NCBI GenBank assembly: GCA_002081555.1
Contig: MZNV01002803.1
Location: 1-54,061 of the forward strand
Direction: 5' to 3'
From: Protostelium mycophagum
Lineage: Eukaryota > Evosea > Variosea > Protosteliida > Protosteliaceae
Length of the DNA stretch: 54,061 nt
Both the position numbers and the translations under genes were made by a program. This document shows, piece after piece, positions 1-12,013 of the stretch. Under the pieces are notes generated by a model. It was not told the origin of the DNA and searched no databases. It worked only from the letters and a program-made list of their open reading frames with translations. Each line of letters opens with the position of its first letter. Within the stretch, counting starts at the first letter, position 1.

Positions 1-218
1 TTCTCAAGTCGGGACATTTGTCTCAAAAAATCGAGTCATACTCTGTTTTGTCTCTGTCTCTGTCCATCTCTAGGTGCGATAATGAGAAGAAGTTAAAATA
101 TCCGACCAGACCGCGGTCATATGGCGGATGATGTTGTGGACGGAAAAAAACATGTAATTATAAAAAATGAAATGAAATACAAATACATATGATTTGATTA
201 TTTTTTTGGTGGTTGATA

Positions 219-665
219 TCCGAGATCATAACAACAAGAAGAGGTCTTTTGCTGGCTTTGTCATTCCACCAATGCAAATCATGAAATCTGTCTGAGACAC
301 AAAAAATACGACTTTATCATCTGTCCTCTTAAGAGTCTCCGCGCCTCTGCTCGGTACAAAACTGCTTCGGCGCGTTCCTATCTGTTGGTAGTGTCCAGTT
401 GCAAGGACAAGTTCTTTGCGGTGGTGGTGGCAGGGGTTGGCACCGACATGCTCATCGGCCTGCTTAGTAATATTACACTTGGTGTGGTCCTCGCCCTCCT
501 TCGTTGTTCGTCAGAATCTGGCGCCTCAAATCTTTCTTCATCAGTTTTTTTCCGGAAAAATCAGAATTTATTTTTCTGAAAAAATTTGAGTCGATTTTCG
601 AAAATCAGAATTTATTTTTCCGGAAAGATTCTAATTTTCTTTCTAAAAAATTGATTTTTCGAAAA
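219..665. repeat. Left copy of an inverted partial gene duplication
   Basis: This stretch matches 47900-48371 in the opposite orientation with only scattered differences. It holds the last part of the final intron of the Rap-GAP gene, its whole last coding exon (378-531) and about 160 bases of 3' flank. This copy is the functional one, because the exon continues the Rap-GAP reading frame to a clean TAG. The intron part contains tandem AT-rich units built on TCCGGAAAAATAAATTCTG. The first 218 bases of the window hold no feature I can support. Confidence 0.9.
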
Positions 666-3600
666 GCAGAGTTTATTTTTTCCGGAGAGATTAATGATTC
701 ATTCGAAAAGTGAAATAATCTAAACTCACTTTCCGGAAGCCCTCTTGTCCGATATGGGCGAGCTCTTGCTGTTCCGGGAACTCGCGTTTGCGGATTTCCA
801 CACCGGAGAACTGGGCGATCTAGTTCCGGATACGATGGATGACGGAACGGCTTGGATGATCTCGTTCATGGCAACCAGACGGGTCCGGGGTCGGTTTTCA
901 AACATCGGGGAATGTGTTGCGGCACGTTCCGCGTTAATTACTGTGAAGATTCACGTCAGTTAACGAGACTTGAAATTTCGGGGAAAACTCACATTTTGTG
1001 AGTAGAAATCGACGAAATTCCGAGTTACGTTCGTAAATGGGGGGATTTGATAAAAATGGACCCTGAGTGAATTAGAACAAGTTTGTCATCTACAACGAGA
1101 CATGTCCCCACTTACGTATAGATGTACACCCGGTTTGTTTCCGATTGAAATTTCATAGAATGTTCTCTCTGGGGTGGAACTCTCATGCTTTTGCACGACG
1201 ACAAAGATGTCTAAATAAATCAGTTTCCCAATTTGAAAATTCAAATCACATACTGGCCAAAAACCAAATTTAAAATTCGAGTTTGGCGGGAAAAACATCC
1301 AGCTACTGGCGCAGAGCGCCACAAAGATGATCATCACCCAGATTTGATATTTGAATTTAGATTTTGGCGGGAAAAACATCCAACTACTGACGGTTATACT
1401 GTGACCGGAAGGACGACACGTCTATGCTGGTTTCACCCTCTTTGTAGATGATGATCACCACATCATTCCCGAGATGTTTTTTCCGTTCGATTTGAATGGC
1501 CTCCTCCACTTTGCGATAAGGAAGGAGAGTGCTGACCTGATGGCGGTGAGATGTTTGAAATTTGAATCCGAAATTTGGCGGGAAAAAGACTCACGTGGAA
1601 CATGATCTGTATGTCATCAAATTGGGTGAAAACAGACATCTCTCCTGTCCTCTCATCTGGAAGATTTCAGCCAACTTTCATCGAAATTTCATGGAAAATT
1701 CTTGGACATTTCATAAGGAATTCGTGGAAATTTCCTCACTTTTCACGTCGAGACCACCGGTGTATTTGTCCCAGCCTTTGAGAGGTATCCGGTCCCCTAA
1801 AAATCCCAGGAAATCGTCGAATTCCGGGCTTCCCGACTCTGTTCTATTTTTAGCTCGTTGTAGATGACACAAAACTCATCTACACGTGTACATGATCCAA
1901 TAATAAATCACAATTATTTTTCAAAAATTCTCAAAAGATATTTTATCGCCATAAATTTTTTATTTTAATTTCGAAAAATTCTGAAGATAAAATTGTAAAT
2001 AAAATTTTTTCCAATTTTCAAACATTTTGAAAAATAATTCAAAATAAATTTTGATTTTCTCACCGTTATTGTACATTTGATTTTCCGTCTGACTTCCAGT
2101 CGCAAAAAGAATTCCGAATTTATATTTTTTAATCATGGATAACGTCTCCAAATTTAATAATTTCTTCGATGCATCTTCGGATCCCTCAAACTACAACCGT
2201 CAGATTTCCCCGAAATTTCACCGAGTGTCATCTGGTTTCGGTTTCAATGGAATGAGAATCGCACCTTTCTGAATCTCGCGCTGATCTGCGGGAATAACGC
2301 TCTGGTATAGGAGAGTATCTCCTTCTTCTTCTGGGCACATTGCCAAGGTATGAAGAACCTCTCATCACGCTGCGGAAGATCAGCCTCGGTAAGTCACGTG
2401 GTTTCGTGCGGTAAGATGACGGAGTCGATTTTGCTAGAAAGAGAAGATGTGAATATTCCTCGAAATTTATAAAATTATTCTGAAAAGAAAATTTTCCACC
2501 ACAAAAAAAGCCACCAAAATATCCAATAAATAAAATACAATAAATAAAATACAATAAAAATGAATAAATCCAATAATAAAAATACAAATAAATTTCCAAT
2601 AAAAATAAATAAAATACAATAAATAGAATAAGACTCACCAGCTTCGTCCTGAACAATGCCTTGGCGTCATTACCCTCCTTTGGCTTCTCTACAGACAACA
2701 AAAACACATTCATTGCCGCACTCACGTGCGCGTTCGCCATCTTTTGCGGTTTACTCGACTCCTCCACTGTAGCCTCGTCTATTTCCCCCCAGAAATTGAT
2801 GTGTTCTACGAATTTTCAGCGAAATTTCCCGGAACTTTTGGAGTTTCAAAGGAATGAAACTGACCCTTGTTGAACATGTGTAGACGGAAGAACGGAATAT
2901 CTAAATTCTGGTCTTCGATAAGTACATCCGTGGATAGATCTTCAGAGTTGGTGTTTCTCCCCGTCTCCAACAGCCACGCTGGATTAGAGGATGAGATGAG
3001 GGAGCTAGGTTCGGAGTCTTTGATCTGGAATATGTCATCTCATGACATCTTGTCGTCATGACAAGGATGACAAAATTCAAATTTGGGTCGCGGCGAAGCC
3101 GCAACTCTCAGCACTTCGAGTCGGTCACGTGACCCAAATTTCTGGTCATCATGCATTTGATGACAACATCTCATGACGTCATGTCATCCTGAGATCTCAC
3201 CATGACATCTTCCCATGGGATCTTGGTCTCATCTTGATTGGACCACTTCTCGGCGGGGTGATGTTTGAGGTAGTCTTTGCACTTGACGACGATCTCCTCC
3301 ATGTCTATAAAATCTCCGGCAAACTACAGTTTTCAGAAAAGTGAGAGAAAGGGTTGAAATTTCGACGATTTTTCGGGCATAGGAGAATCACGGTTAGATT
3401 ACCGTGAAAATCGCGTTTCTTAACGTGAAATGGAGATTGTGTGTTTTTGTCACAAACATTCCACAAGAACAATTTTTTTCATTTTCAGTTAAAATTCCAA
3501 GAAACTTCAATGAGATTTCTAGTCTATTTCCTCGAAATTTCGAGGAAAACTCACCATTTCTACATGTGAATACAGAAAACCTGCCGACTTCGACAGCAAA

Positions 3601-5666
3601 AATATTCCTCCGAGCTGGTTCACGTCCGCAGAGGTAGATCCCTGCCGTAAACCCGATTGAAAAGCGTTCCTGACACATCCCAGGGAAGTCGTATTTACAA
3701 CGAACCTCTGTCCGTGGTTGAGGTTCATGAATCTATTTTTAGATCAGAATTTGATTTTTCCTAGAAATAATATGACAAAAAGCAAAGAATGTCTTGAAAC
3801 GTAGACTTGGATATTGAGCAGATCCGCATCAGCAAAGATCTCTGTGTATTTAAAGACAAGAGTTATATACCTGTATAATGTCGCTTTTGGATCCGAATAT
3901 ATCCTCTTTGGGAAATCACATTTGTTGTCCTTCAAGCCGTTCTTCATCGAGTTGGTACTCTCCAAACATATCGCGATCATGGGCACCCCCCTGTCCACGT
4001 CATACTTGTCGTTATGATATCATATCTTGTGGTGTATGACGTCATATTGATATCGTGTGATGTCATCATAATTCAAAACAATGAAAAAATTATTGCTGTC
4101 GCGGCTTCGCCGTCAGCATAACCTAAACCCTAAACCCAAAGTGAAAAAACTCACAGTGACTGGAATTGAAGTTGGTACTCGTTCAGGTATGTGATGAGTT
4201 GTTTACACAATATACACCCGAGATGTCTCAAGAAGACGATAATCGTCAAGGGGTTATCTTGAATGATATCTCGAAGGTTCGTGGTCTGATGTACGTAAGT
4301 ATCATTATTCTGCAACGGTGATATAGGGCTTTATTTGTTTTGAAATCTGCGAAATTTTTCGTTTTATTTTGCTGTAAATGCTTACGCATTGCGGAGAGCC
4401 GCGATTTTTCAAGTTACGTATGGCCACAAAATTTGTGCTCAGCAAGGGTCTACACCCTCTACAACTCACGAAAAATTCACAAGACTCACCCTGCTGTTTT
4501 TGTCCTCCACATTAAGGTCCAAAAAGTGTCCGATCTTGGCTCGTTGTAGAAGCTCCGCGTCACTTTCTGGCAGGTCCACGTCATCTTTCGTATCATCTTC
4601 CTCCACTATTTCTGTACCCGTCTTTGCAGCTTTCACTGTTTCAAATCAATCATTTTGGCGGGAAAATTCGGTGGGAACATTCCAGTGGAAAGATGGTTTT
4701 GGCGGGAAAATGACTCACTGTATTCGACAACCCCCGGTTCCTTGCTGTATGCCTCTATATCTGCTGATCTCTTCTGTGCGTGACTCCTCATCTACAACGA
4801 GTCAGAATGAAACTGATTGTTTTTCGGTTGTGACGGACTTTTACTCTGGAAAAGAAGCAGAAAATTCACAGAAAATTCACAAAAAAGTAAAAAATTCATT
4901 TTTTTCTTTGATCGAAAATTCCTAGAAATTTCTGGAATTCTTGACATTTTAGACAAAAGATTCTCCAAAAAAATATTTTGCAGTTGTATTCCCAGTCGCA
5001 AACACAAACACACCATCTCTAAAGCACATCCCATGCCACAACAAGCATCTACAACGACATAACTCACCTCTAAAAGGGCATTCCCCCACTCTTGGTGAAT
5101 ATTACTGTCTGGTGTTTGTATTCGGTGTGTCTTCCCTTTCCTTGTCTTTAAGACGATCTTTAGATCTTTGATCTCAACACGTGATCCTTCCAGCGCGACT
5201 AAGCCCACCAGTCCTGAAGGAGGTTGTGACTCTAAACGGGGGTTCTGTTCTATTTTTAGAAGGGTTATGAGGTGGTGGGAGTTTGTACATCTCGAACATT
5301 ACGTGGGGTGTCGTGATCATTAATTTTTTTTGTCTTTTGAAATGACGAAGACGATCAGAAGATCGTGAAGGCCAAGCCACGCCTTTTATTTTTTATATGC
5401 CGTAAGACAATCGTTGAAATGAAGGGTAAAGATTTACGAAAGAGAAATGTATCGATATGTAAGTCGGGCACGTAACATTTTGTAAATGATCAAATCAGAG
5501 CCAAAAACATTCAGATCGTAGGATATAAAGTTATCACCAGATAATATAGCAGCGAATCTGTGATTGGATCCAATTCAAACCAAAACTCTGTGTATCTCTT
5601 GAATACAAGACCTGTTCTCTTCTTCAAGAAGCCACTTTTTTTTAAAGAGTCCACGGCGGCGGCCAT
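378..5666 (-). CDS. PH domain - PRXL2-like thioredoxin fold - Rap-GAP fusion protein
   Basis: A predicted activator of Rap-type GTPases with two extra N-terminal modules. From ATG at 5666 the N-terminus reads KKSGFLKKRTGLVFKRY, the start of a PH domain; its second half, ending in HQEWGNALLE, lies near 5100-5210. Exons at about 3550-4320 encode a peroxiredoxin-like-2 (AhpC/TSA_2) fold: VFLRHLGCILCK with a CxxC motif, then DPKATLYRY, then QLGGIFLLSKSAGFLYSHVEM shortened to its QLGGIFLL core. Exons at 1740-1838, 1595-1656, 1392-1536, 1116-1210, 993-1062 and 730-940 encode a Rap-GAP domain with GDRIPLKGWDKYTGGLDVK, FHVSTLLPY, KKHLGNDVVIIIY (catalytic Asn region) and FRRFLLTKLINAERA. The last exon (378-531) is a Ser/Thr-rich tail. 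Phases join cleanly from 2064 to 378; the exons around 2190-3000 and the PH joins are less certain. All modules lie on one strand with only intron-sized gaps, so I read one gene. A split into two genes is possible and cDNA would decide. Confidence 0.8.
2500..2640. repeat. A/T-rich low-complexity intron sequence
   Basis: Repeated variants of AATAAAATACAAT fill an intron of the Rap-GAP fusion gene. It is simple sequence with no sign of a mobile element. Confidence 0.7.
4122..4137. repeat. Interstitial telomere-like CCTAAACCCTAAACCC
   Basis: Two units of the CCCTAAA type lie inside an intron of the Rap-GAP fusion gene. A second short copy lies at 31241-31253. Both are far too short to be a chromosome end. 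Confidence 0.5.
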
Positions 5667-6291
5667 CTCTGATGTCATTTGGTTGGGCCTGTGTGTCTGC
5701 GGAGTCAGTGATCTATTCCCTATACGGCGTGGAATGACAAATCATTCCACAGATGTTTTGTGGTGAAGAGTACGAAGGAATCACTCGCAATTGCTAGAGG
5801 AGAAAATGAAGGATCTGGATACATGATTTCATCACCACCTTTTGTGTCTCCGCCGTGCCCATCATCTTATCTCAGGCCTCCAACAGTGGCCTCTCCTTCT
5901 ACGTATTCAGTAAAGCTGCAAGAGCTCTCCTCTCCTCTTTGCAGCTGATCTGTGGCACCAAGCCGTTTTTCCGTCCTTACGGCCGGCTGACACTTAGGAA
6001 ATAATTATCAAGTGAAGGACTGTCTTGTGTCAAACACGTGAATTCCCGCCATCACTATTTGCGCAAGAAGATATATTTAAAGACAGACATGCCCGCAAAG
6101 CTTGGGAGAGGTTCGCTGTGACGAGGTGGCAGGAACGTCGCGCGTGGTGTTCCTGTTCTTCAGGACGGTTGACCTCAACACAAAGTGCACTTAAACTTTT
6201 CAGCCTAAATGCCTGTTCCCGTTTCCGTGAAGAAGGTTTATATCGGGCTCATGTCCCACACATTCGTCATCATTGTTGAGGTGAGACGTTC
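5667..6291. other. Intergenic region
   Basis: This lies between the start of the Rap-GAP fusion gene and the end of the YGQPQ-tail gene, both on the minus strand, so it holds the promoter of the former. Short open frames on the plus strand (5760-5948, 6025-6279) show no recognisable motif and no convincing splice context. I see no RNA gene or repeat. Confidence 0.5.
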
Positions 6292-7418
6292 TTAAACTTC
6301 ATCGTTGTCAGCTCTTCTTTGGATGAGAGGTTGGTTCTCGTCTATTTGCGGGTCAACGGCTGCGGATTGTAGGGTGGTGTTGACGTGGTGTGTTGCAGGC
6401 ACGGTTTGGGCTGGATTCTGATGGCTAGGTGCTTGGGGTTGATTCTGTGGAAGCAAGTGTCCGTAGGCTTGGGGTTGCGCTTGGAATTGCTGTGGCTGTC
6501 CATAACCTGACACATGTCAATCTACAATCTTGTTGGGGTATTTTCGAATTTCAAATGGGTCAACTCACCATAGTGTTGTTGGTATTGCTGTGGCTGTCCA
6601 TAAACAAGCTGCGGTTGTCCATACGGTTGGGGCTGGGTGAAAGTCTGTCGAGGTTGATTATAAAGATGCTGCGGCTGACCAGCCATGTTGGGGATCTGAG
6701 GGTTCGGTGTTGAAACCACAAAGCCTTGATGACCCATGTTGTTTGGTGATCCTTTTTTGTAGGCGCATGCCGCACAGCACAAGAAGCATAAGGCGATGGG
6801 GCCGACGATGAGAGAGAGAATGAGCCAACCATTCACTCCCAGCATATAATCTGTTTGGTCGCATTTGCTTCCCTCGTTGGATGTTGCTGAAATTGTTGAA
6901 CGAATCGTCACTCTCTGTGATGTTGAAGAGGAGAATGAGATGTAGGAGGACCCTCTACAGACGGAGGTGACAGAAGAATCATTAGTGAAAGTCCAGGTCT
7001 GTGAGGAGGTGGAAGACCCCTGAAGTGTTTGACTCCATGATACAGTGAGTGGAGACTTTGTGCTGTTCGCCAGAATGAATTCCAATTGGTATCTGAGGCG
7101 ATCACGAGGAGTATCCACCCTATATATCATCGCTTGATCCGCTGTGATTTGCACGACTCGTTCATGATCAATGTGCTGTCCATAAGCAGGAGATTCAATC
7201 TCATCTTGCCAGGCGGTTCCATCGTCTGGATGATTCAGATTAAAGAAGGTTTTTCTTTGATCACCTCTATAAAATTTGTCTATTGCTGCCACCGATCTCT
7301 TATACTGAAGATCATAACGTGATGGAAACCAGATGGCAACAATGATCAATCCCACTGCAGCCACCAGCAATCCCACTGCTACATAGCGTAGAGGTGTCAT
7401 TTGTCCTGTCGTGCTCAT
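6292..7418 (-). CDS. Two-TM membrane protein with YGQPQ-rich tail
   Basis: Function unknown. Two exons (6569-7418 and 6292-6506) join in phase across a GTGAGT...CAG intron to give about 354 residues. A hydrophobic segment near residues 10-30 is followed by a roughly 165-residue extracytoplasmic or lumenal Ser/Thr-rich domain, then a second hydrophobic segment (WLILSLIVGPIALCFLCCA) near residue 200. The rest is a low-complexity Gln/Pro/Tyr tail with repeated YGQPQ units, ending QPLIQRRADNDEV. The layout resembles amoebal membrane proteins whose tyrosine/glutamine-rich cytoplasmic tail may bind partners, but no family is recognised. The ATG at 7418 is the first in frame and directly precedes the first membrane segment. 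Confidence 0.8.
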
Positions 7419-7604
7419 GTTATCCTCTCAAAAAATACTTGTCGTGCCGACACGAGAATAGAGGTCACGTGACTTTGGGACAACAGCCTTGGTTTGACAT
7501 AGCTCATTTGTTGGGTGTTTGGACACCTATCTTCCTTTGTCATCACCCTCTTTGAATACATCTTTCTTTTCAAAAAGATCTAAAGATATATTTGTGCAGT
7601 GGAT

Positions 7605-8857
7605 TCAAGTGTTTATCTCTTCGTCCCATTCTTTCAGCACAAATATGCCCTTCTGAAGCCTCGAAATCACGGCGCCTTTTTTCTTCACATACACAGACAA
7701 TGCCCCCCGCATCGTCAGAACTGGCGTCTTTCCATGCGGCACGAAGATCGCTGTGAAAAGTCAGGAAGGTAAATGTAGGTGTAGATGTAAGTGTAGATGA
7801 CCTTGTTTTACGGCCATCTCTAGTATTTCTTGTGGGCTCATCGCTCTGCGGACTTGGCGTAGAATGATCTCTGCGACTTGGACATTGGTCAGCCCGTTGG
7901 GAGCCACATTGGCCTGGAGACTTGAGTGAGATTTCGATGAGATTTCACTGATTTACCTCCACGTCATCATCTGATACTATCTTCCTCCTCTTTACACTCC
8001 TCTGTTGGGATTCAGTCATTTTATTTATAGATGTATATCTGGTGTACAACTAATTCTATTTATAGATATATATCTGTTCAATTATTTTATTTCATCTTCT
8101 GTTTTTCTTCAAAGAAGGATGCATGAGCCAACATATAGACTCACCTTTCGGTCCTCGTAGTCTGAAATCTCGTCATAAGAGATGTACTCATCAGCCGATT
8201 CGATCTTCTGCGAAAGGTGAGCTGGCTTCTGAAGATTGTATCATGATCTAACCTTTTCCGTTTCTGATGAAGCGACAAATTTGAAATTGTCTTCCTCCTC
8301 CTTAATTGTGCTGCTTTTTTTCTTTTTAGTTTTCGTGGCTTTATCCTGATTGATGTTAATGAGCGCGGTCATCTTAAGAGATCTCACATCGACATGATCA
8401 GCCGTTTTCAGTCTTTCGACCTCTTCGTATAGCTTTAAATACCCTCTTCTCATGCTTTCAATCTGTATTAATTGAGAAAATCATGATACGAATGTATTAC
8501 CTGTCCTTGCAAGAGACTGATCTTCTCATCACAATTTTTGCAGTAATCACTTATATCTTGCAGCTCTAAAAGGGTTGGTTTGTGATTGTCAAATTGGTCT
8601 ACCTCGCTTCAGAGAAGAAACGGCATCGTTAACATTTGATGGTGTCTTTGGTTCAGAAGATATTACCGGATTTGGCATTTCCTCTTCTGAAGTCTATTCC
8701 TGTTTGTGATCAATTAATTTGGGATCGTGCGAACCTCGCCATCACTCGTCTCTTTAGCTGTTTCTTTGTCATTCTGATAAGGGTGTTCCCGCCTCCCTAT
8801 GGTCATAAAGATGGGATGCATCGTGATTTTGGGATTGATGATAAAATGTGATCCCAT
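7605..8857 (-). CDS. HARE-HTH domain nuclear protein (copy 1)
   Basis: Likely a chromatin-associated protein. The C-terminal exons (7957-8001, 7802-7913, 7605-7750) encode a HARE-HTH winged-helix-like domain: MSPQEILEMAVKQ, then VPHGKTPVLTMRGALSVY, then ISRLQKGIFVLKEW, ending EEINT and TGA. Upstream are a basic stretch (RSVKRRKIVSDDD, a likely nuclear signal), an acidic stretch (YISYDEISDYEDRK), a Lys/Thr-rich segment and a coiled-coil-like segment containing CDEKISLLQGQ. The same order and motifs occur in the gene at 38985-40700, which is the reason for treating this as one gene through an intron at 8002-8144. Read separately, an ATG at 8019 would give a 106-residue HARE-HTH protein and a TGA at 8092 would end the upstream piece. 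The N-terminal start (8857, or an internal Met) is uncertain. Confidence 0.7.
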
Positions 8858-8974
8858 CACAGAATCGACGATCTACACCGGCGCGAACTCTGGCCAACCA
8901 CGATTAGATTCTTTGTGTTGAGCAATATCCCTCTCCACGTCCATCCAAATAATTCAAATGACAGCTAGCTGTCG

Positions 8975-9274
8975 TTAAAATACATAAAGATCCTCAAAAG
9001 TCCCTGATTTCAAAAATGATGTAATGATGACCCCCTCCTTCTTGTCGGTCACTCTTGCCTCAGTGGAGTTCGTCTCAATGTGACAATTTCGAACACTCGA
9101 ACGTAGTCTGTATAAAGTGACCAGGTAAAATGATACGTAAATAATATATAAATAAAATATTTCAATGAATTTTTTTCAGAATTTCATGAAATTTTGATCT
9201 CAAAGGTGAGATCTTTTATACCATGACACGCTTGACACCCTCATCTTGATGGTTATTTCCTCTTCTTCGAGCAT
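8975..9274 (-). CDS. Small hypothetical protein
   Basis: Not recognised. An ATG at 9274 opens MLEEEEITIKMRVSSV and is followed by a GTATAA-type splice site. A second exon around 8975-9110 encodes ETNSTEARVTDKKEGVI and ends GTFEDLYVF and TAA. The beta-rich alternation loosely recalls small ferredoxin-fold domains, but no diagnostic motif is seen. The 3' splice site of exon 2 is ambiguous: the obvious CAG would create a stop at the junction, and a nearby GAG would keep the frame. Coding potential rests on the open second exon only. Confidence 0.35.
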
Positions 9275-9614
9275 TTTATATCCGTAAGGTCCCTGATTTT
9301 TTTCTCTCTGTTTTCTGATCGCTCATCCCATAATAATATTCATTTGATTGTCATTTGTTTGATATACCCTGCGGTCAAATGCTGGGCAGCAGTGAAGAAA
9401 GGACTGATTTCAAATCGACTCTGAATTATGAAGAGAAGCGTCCCCATCAGAGCTTTTTTTTGTTTCACAGAGCGCACCGAAACATCTCTGGGCACGAGTC
9501 AGTTCAACAGTTGCAAAAGACCCAAGAACACACTTGGGTTGTTGGTGTTGGCCGTTGCAACCAACTCCCCCTTTTGCAAATAAGAGTTGTAGAGATATCT
9601 TCATAATCGTTTAT
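9275..9614. other. Intergenic region
   Basis: Short open frames exist on both strands (plus 9355-9606, minus 9410-9604) but neither has recognisable motifs or splice partners. This is probably the promoter side of the small gene at 9 kb and the 3' flank of the transporter. Confidence 0.4.
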
Positions 9615-11614
9615 TTAATGTCCTCCGCCCATAACAAAATTGGTTTGTGCGACATCCACCTTGGGGACGTGCAAAAAGAGGCACAACACGGACGCTGTGG
9701 TGAGTTATTTTCCCGCCATTTTTGATATTCAAATTCCACTCACATATGGCAGAAGCCACCGCACCGATGCAGAACACCGGCTTCAGCCCAAAATGGTCCG
9801 CAATGAATCCGAAGCCGATGGCGACGATTAGCTGTGGAATGACAACAAAGATGTTCAAGACACCCATGTATAAACCAGTCTCTCCAGGGTTTGTGTTGAG
9901 TGCCACAAGTGTGAAGGGAAGAGACATGGTGGTGGCCCAGGGTAAACCTGAAACAATCAGAAGAATTTTTCGGAGATTTTCTTGATTGTAGATGGAGTTG
10001 TAGATGGTTGAATATAGGGGAAATTACCGAGAGCGAGAAGGAAGCCGAAGACACCCCATCTTTCAGTAATGAATAGGGGTGTTATGAGAGCAGCAGCGAG
10101 CCACAACTGGGCAAAGGCATAAGTGATCTTGATGGAAGTGAAGCGGACAGCAAGAGGAATGAGGAGGGCACAGACTGCACTGACAATAGCCTCAGCAGCC
10201 ATAGACAATGATCCCCACTGAGCTCCTGTATTCAAAAATTCAGAAAAAAAGGTGGAAAATCGAAAAATAAATCAAATTTACCGTCGTGGTAACGATCCAG
10301 TTCTGGGGACGGGTCTTTTGCTTTGGCATAGCCGTGGAAGATGTCAGCGCCGACCCAATCTGTGGCATGTACCAGGATACAGAACCATCCAAACCTGGCA
10401 GACTCAGTTTGACAAAGAAGGACTGTAAATAAAATCTACCAGCTGAAGAATTGGACGGCACAGATACGCCACATGGCCTGGGGCATCGTGACGATGCCTT
10501 TGAAGATCTCGACAAAAGGATTGCCGGTGGATTTCCTCTCATGCCTCAACAGAGGCTTCTCATGTATGGTGAGGCAAGTCAATGTGATGGTGATCACGAG
10601 CACCACCATGGCAAAAGCAAAGCGGAATTGATTAGAGCTCTGAAGCCATGGCATGTGGTCCTTCTTCCAATCGACATATCCAATGGTGAAACCGACGAGA
10701 TTACCGAGTCCGATCATGCCAGAGAAGAGACTGCCACCGAGGTTCTGTTGATCTGCGGGGGCGATATCCACCAGAAGCACACGTAACGGTCCTTGCACGA
10801 GGTTGTTTGCGAGATCGAGAACCCAGATACCAATGACGGCAAAAACGACACCTCTTACTTGGAGAACGGATTCAGTAGAGGTCTGTAGATGTTATTGAGG
10901 AGAAGAAAGAAAGCATGGACATACCTTCTGAGGATCACCAAGCAAGAGACCGAAATTTTGTGCGTTAGACACCAGAATTTCACCGATTATGATGAAAGCA
11001 ACACCACCAATCAGATACGGTCTTCTTCTTCCCAATCTACTGGTTGTGTTGTCACTCAGAATTCCGATTGTTGGCTGCACTAGGAGACCTGCACACGTCA
11101 GGATCATCTTTTGTGGGTGAGAGAAATACCGGAGATGGGTCCTGCAAGCCAAGCCCAGCTCACATACGCCTTCGGGACTCCCAATTCCTCCAAAAGAGGA
11201 GAAGCGATGGCGATCTGAAGAGCCCCTGTGGAATGTAAATCGGCGAAAAGTCGATTACCAAGGACTCACATCCGATCTGAATGCCAAAAAATGATACCGT
11301 GAGGATGATTAATTTCCAAAGAGGGAGGGCAGGCTTGAATTCTTCTTCGTAAGTATCCTCTACTACTTGATTCACAAGAGGAGTCTTTTCGTCAGAATAC
11401 TGGAGGAATCAGACACAACAAAAAATCGTCAATATTTCTCACAATGGCGGATTGGCGTTTGCTCTTGATGACATCTTCATGGATCAAATGGGCCTTCTCA
11501 TCATACTACTTAGAGATCAGATCGGATCAAAGATTTTCCATTTTTACTCACTACTTCAGAGCGGCGCTTACTCTGTCTGTAGCCCTCTATGTCCGTGGTG
11601 GTGAAGCTCGACAT
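9615..11614 (-). CDS. SLC45/sucrose-type sugar transporter (MFS, GPH family)
   Basis: A predicted proton-coupled sugar transporter of the plasma membrane or vacuole, with about 12 membrane segments. From ATG at 11614 a charged cytoplasmic leader precedes the first membrane segment (WKLIILTVSFFGIQIG). The loop after segment 2 carries the family signature DNTTSRLGRRRPYLIGG. Further recognisable parts are LVDIAPADQQNLGGSLFSG in the middle, GAQWGSLSMAAEAIVSA in the second half and GFGFIADHFGLKPVF near the end. The last exon gives HVPKVDVAQTNFVMGGGH and TAA at 9615; the reading frame shifts into that exon through an in-phase GTGAGT...CAG intron. Length and layout match animal SLC45 and plant SUT proteins. 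The substrate cannot be read from sequence. Confidence 0.88.
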
Positions 11615-12013
11615 GGCGAGGAAAAATGATGAACGCGGAGTTTTCCAACCGAGACATTCCCGCTTTTGACTTCGGAAGATATGTCCGATCTACAACGCAA
11701 CATCGACGATATTTTGGGCGGATTTTTAACTTCTGGGCGTGAAAATGGGTGTTTGGGCATTGGACCAACACCAGCTTCTCAATAGACAAACACGCTCTAC
11801 ACTGAATGTGAATATTTTATATGACACATGGCATAAAGATTCATTGGCTTGGTCCTCACGTGACAGGTGGAAGTCTGAGCTTTTCCACCACGTTCGAAGT
11901 GGCGACTGAACACCGTCGGCAGGAAGCCAAAGAGGAAGGATCCAAATTCACCGACCTTTGCAAAATCCGGAGAAAAACCGTGAAGAAGTGCGATTTTTTC
12001 ACACGGTCACAAG
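11615..12013. other. Divergent intergenic region
   Basis: This lies between two genes transcribed away from each other, so it should hold both promoters. A copy of TCTACAACG lies at 11689-11697. I see no other feature. Confidence 0.4.

Noticed and set aside
4389-4925. Long plus-strand open frame of 178 codons
   Set aside because: It runs antisense to exons of the Rap-GAP fusion gene, whose minus-strand frame shows clear domain motifs; it is a shadow.
9355-9606. Plus-strand open frame of 83 codons
   Set aside because: No motif and no splice context; composition is like the surrounding spacer.
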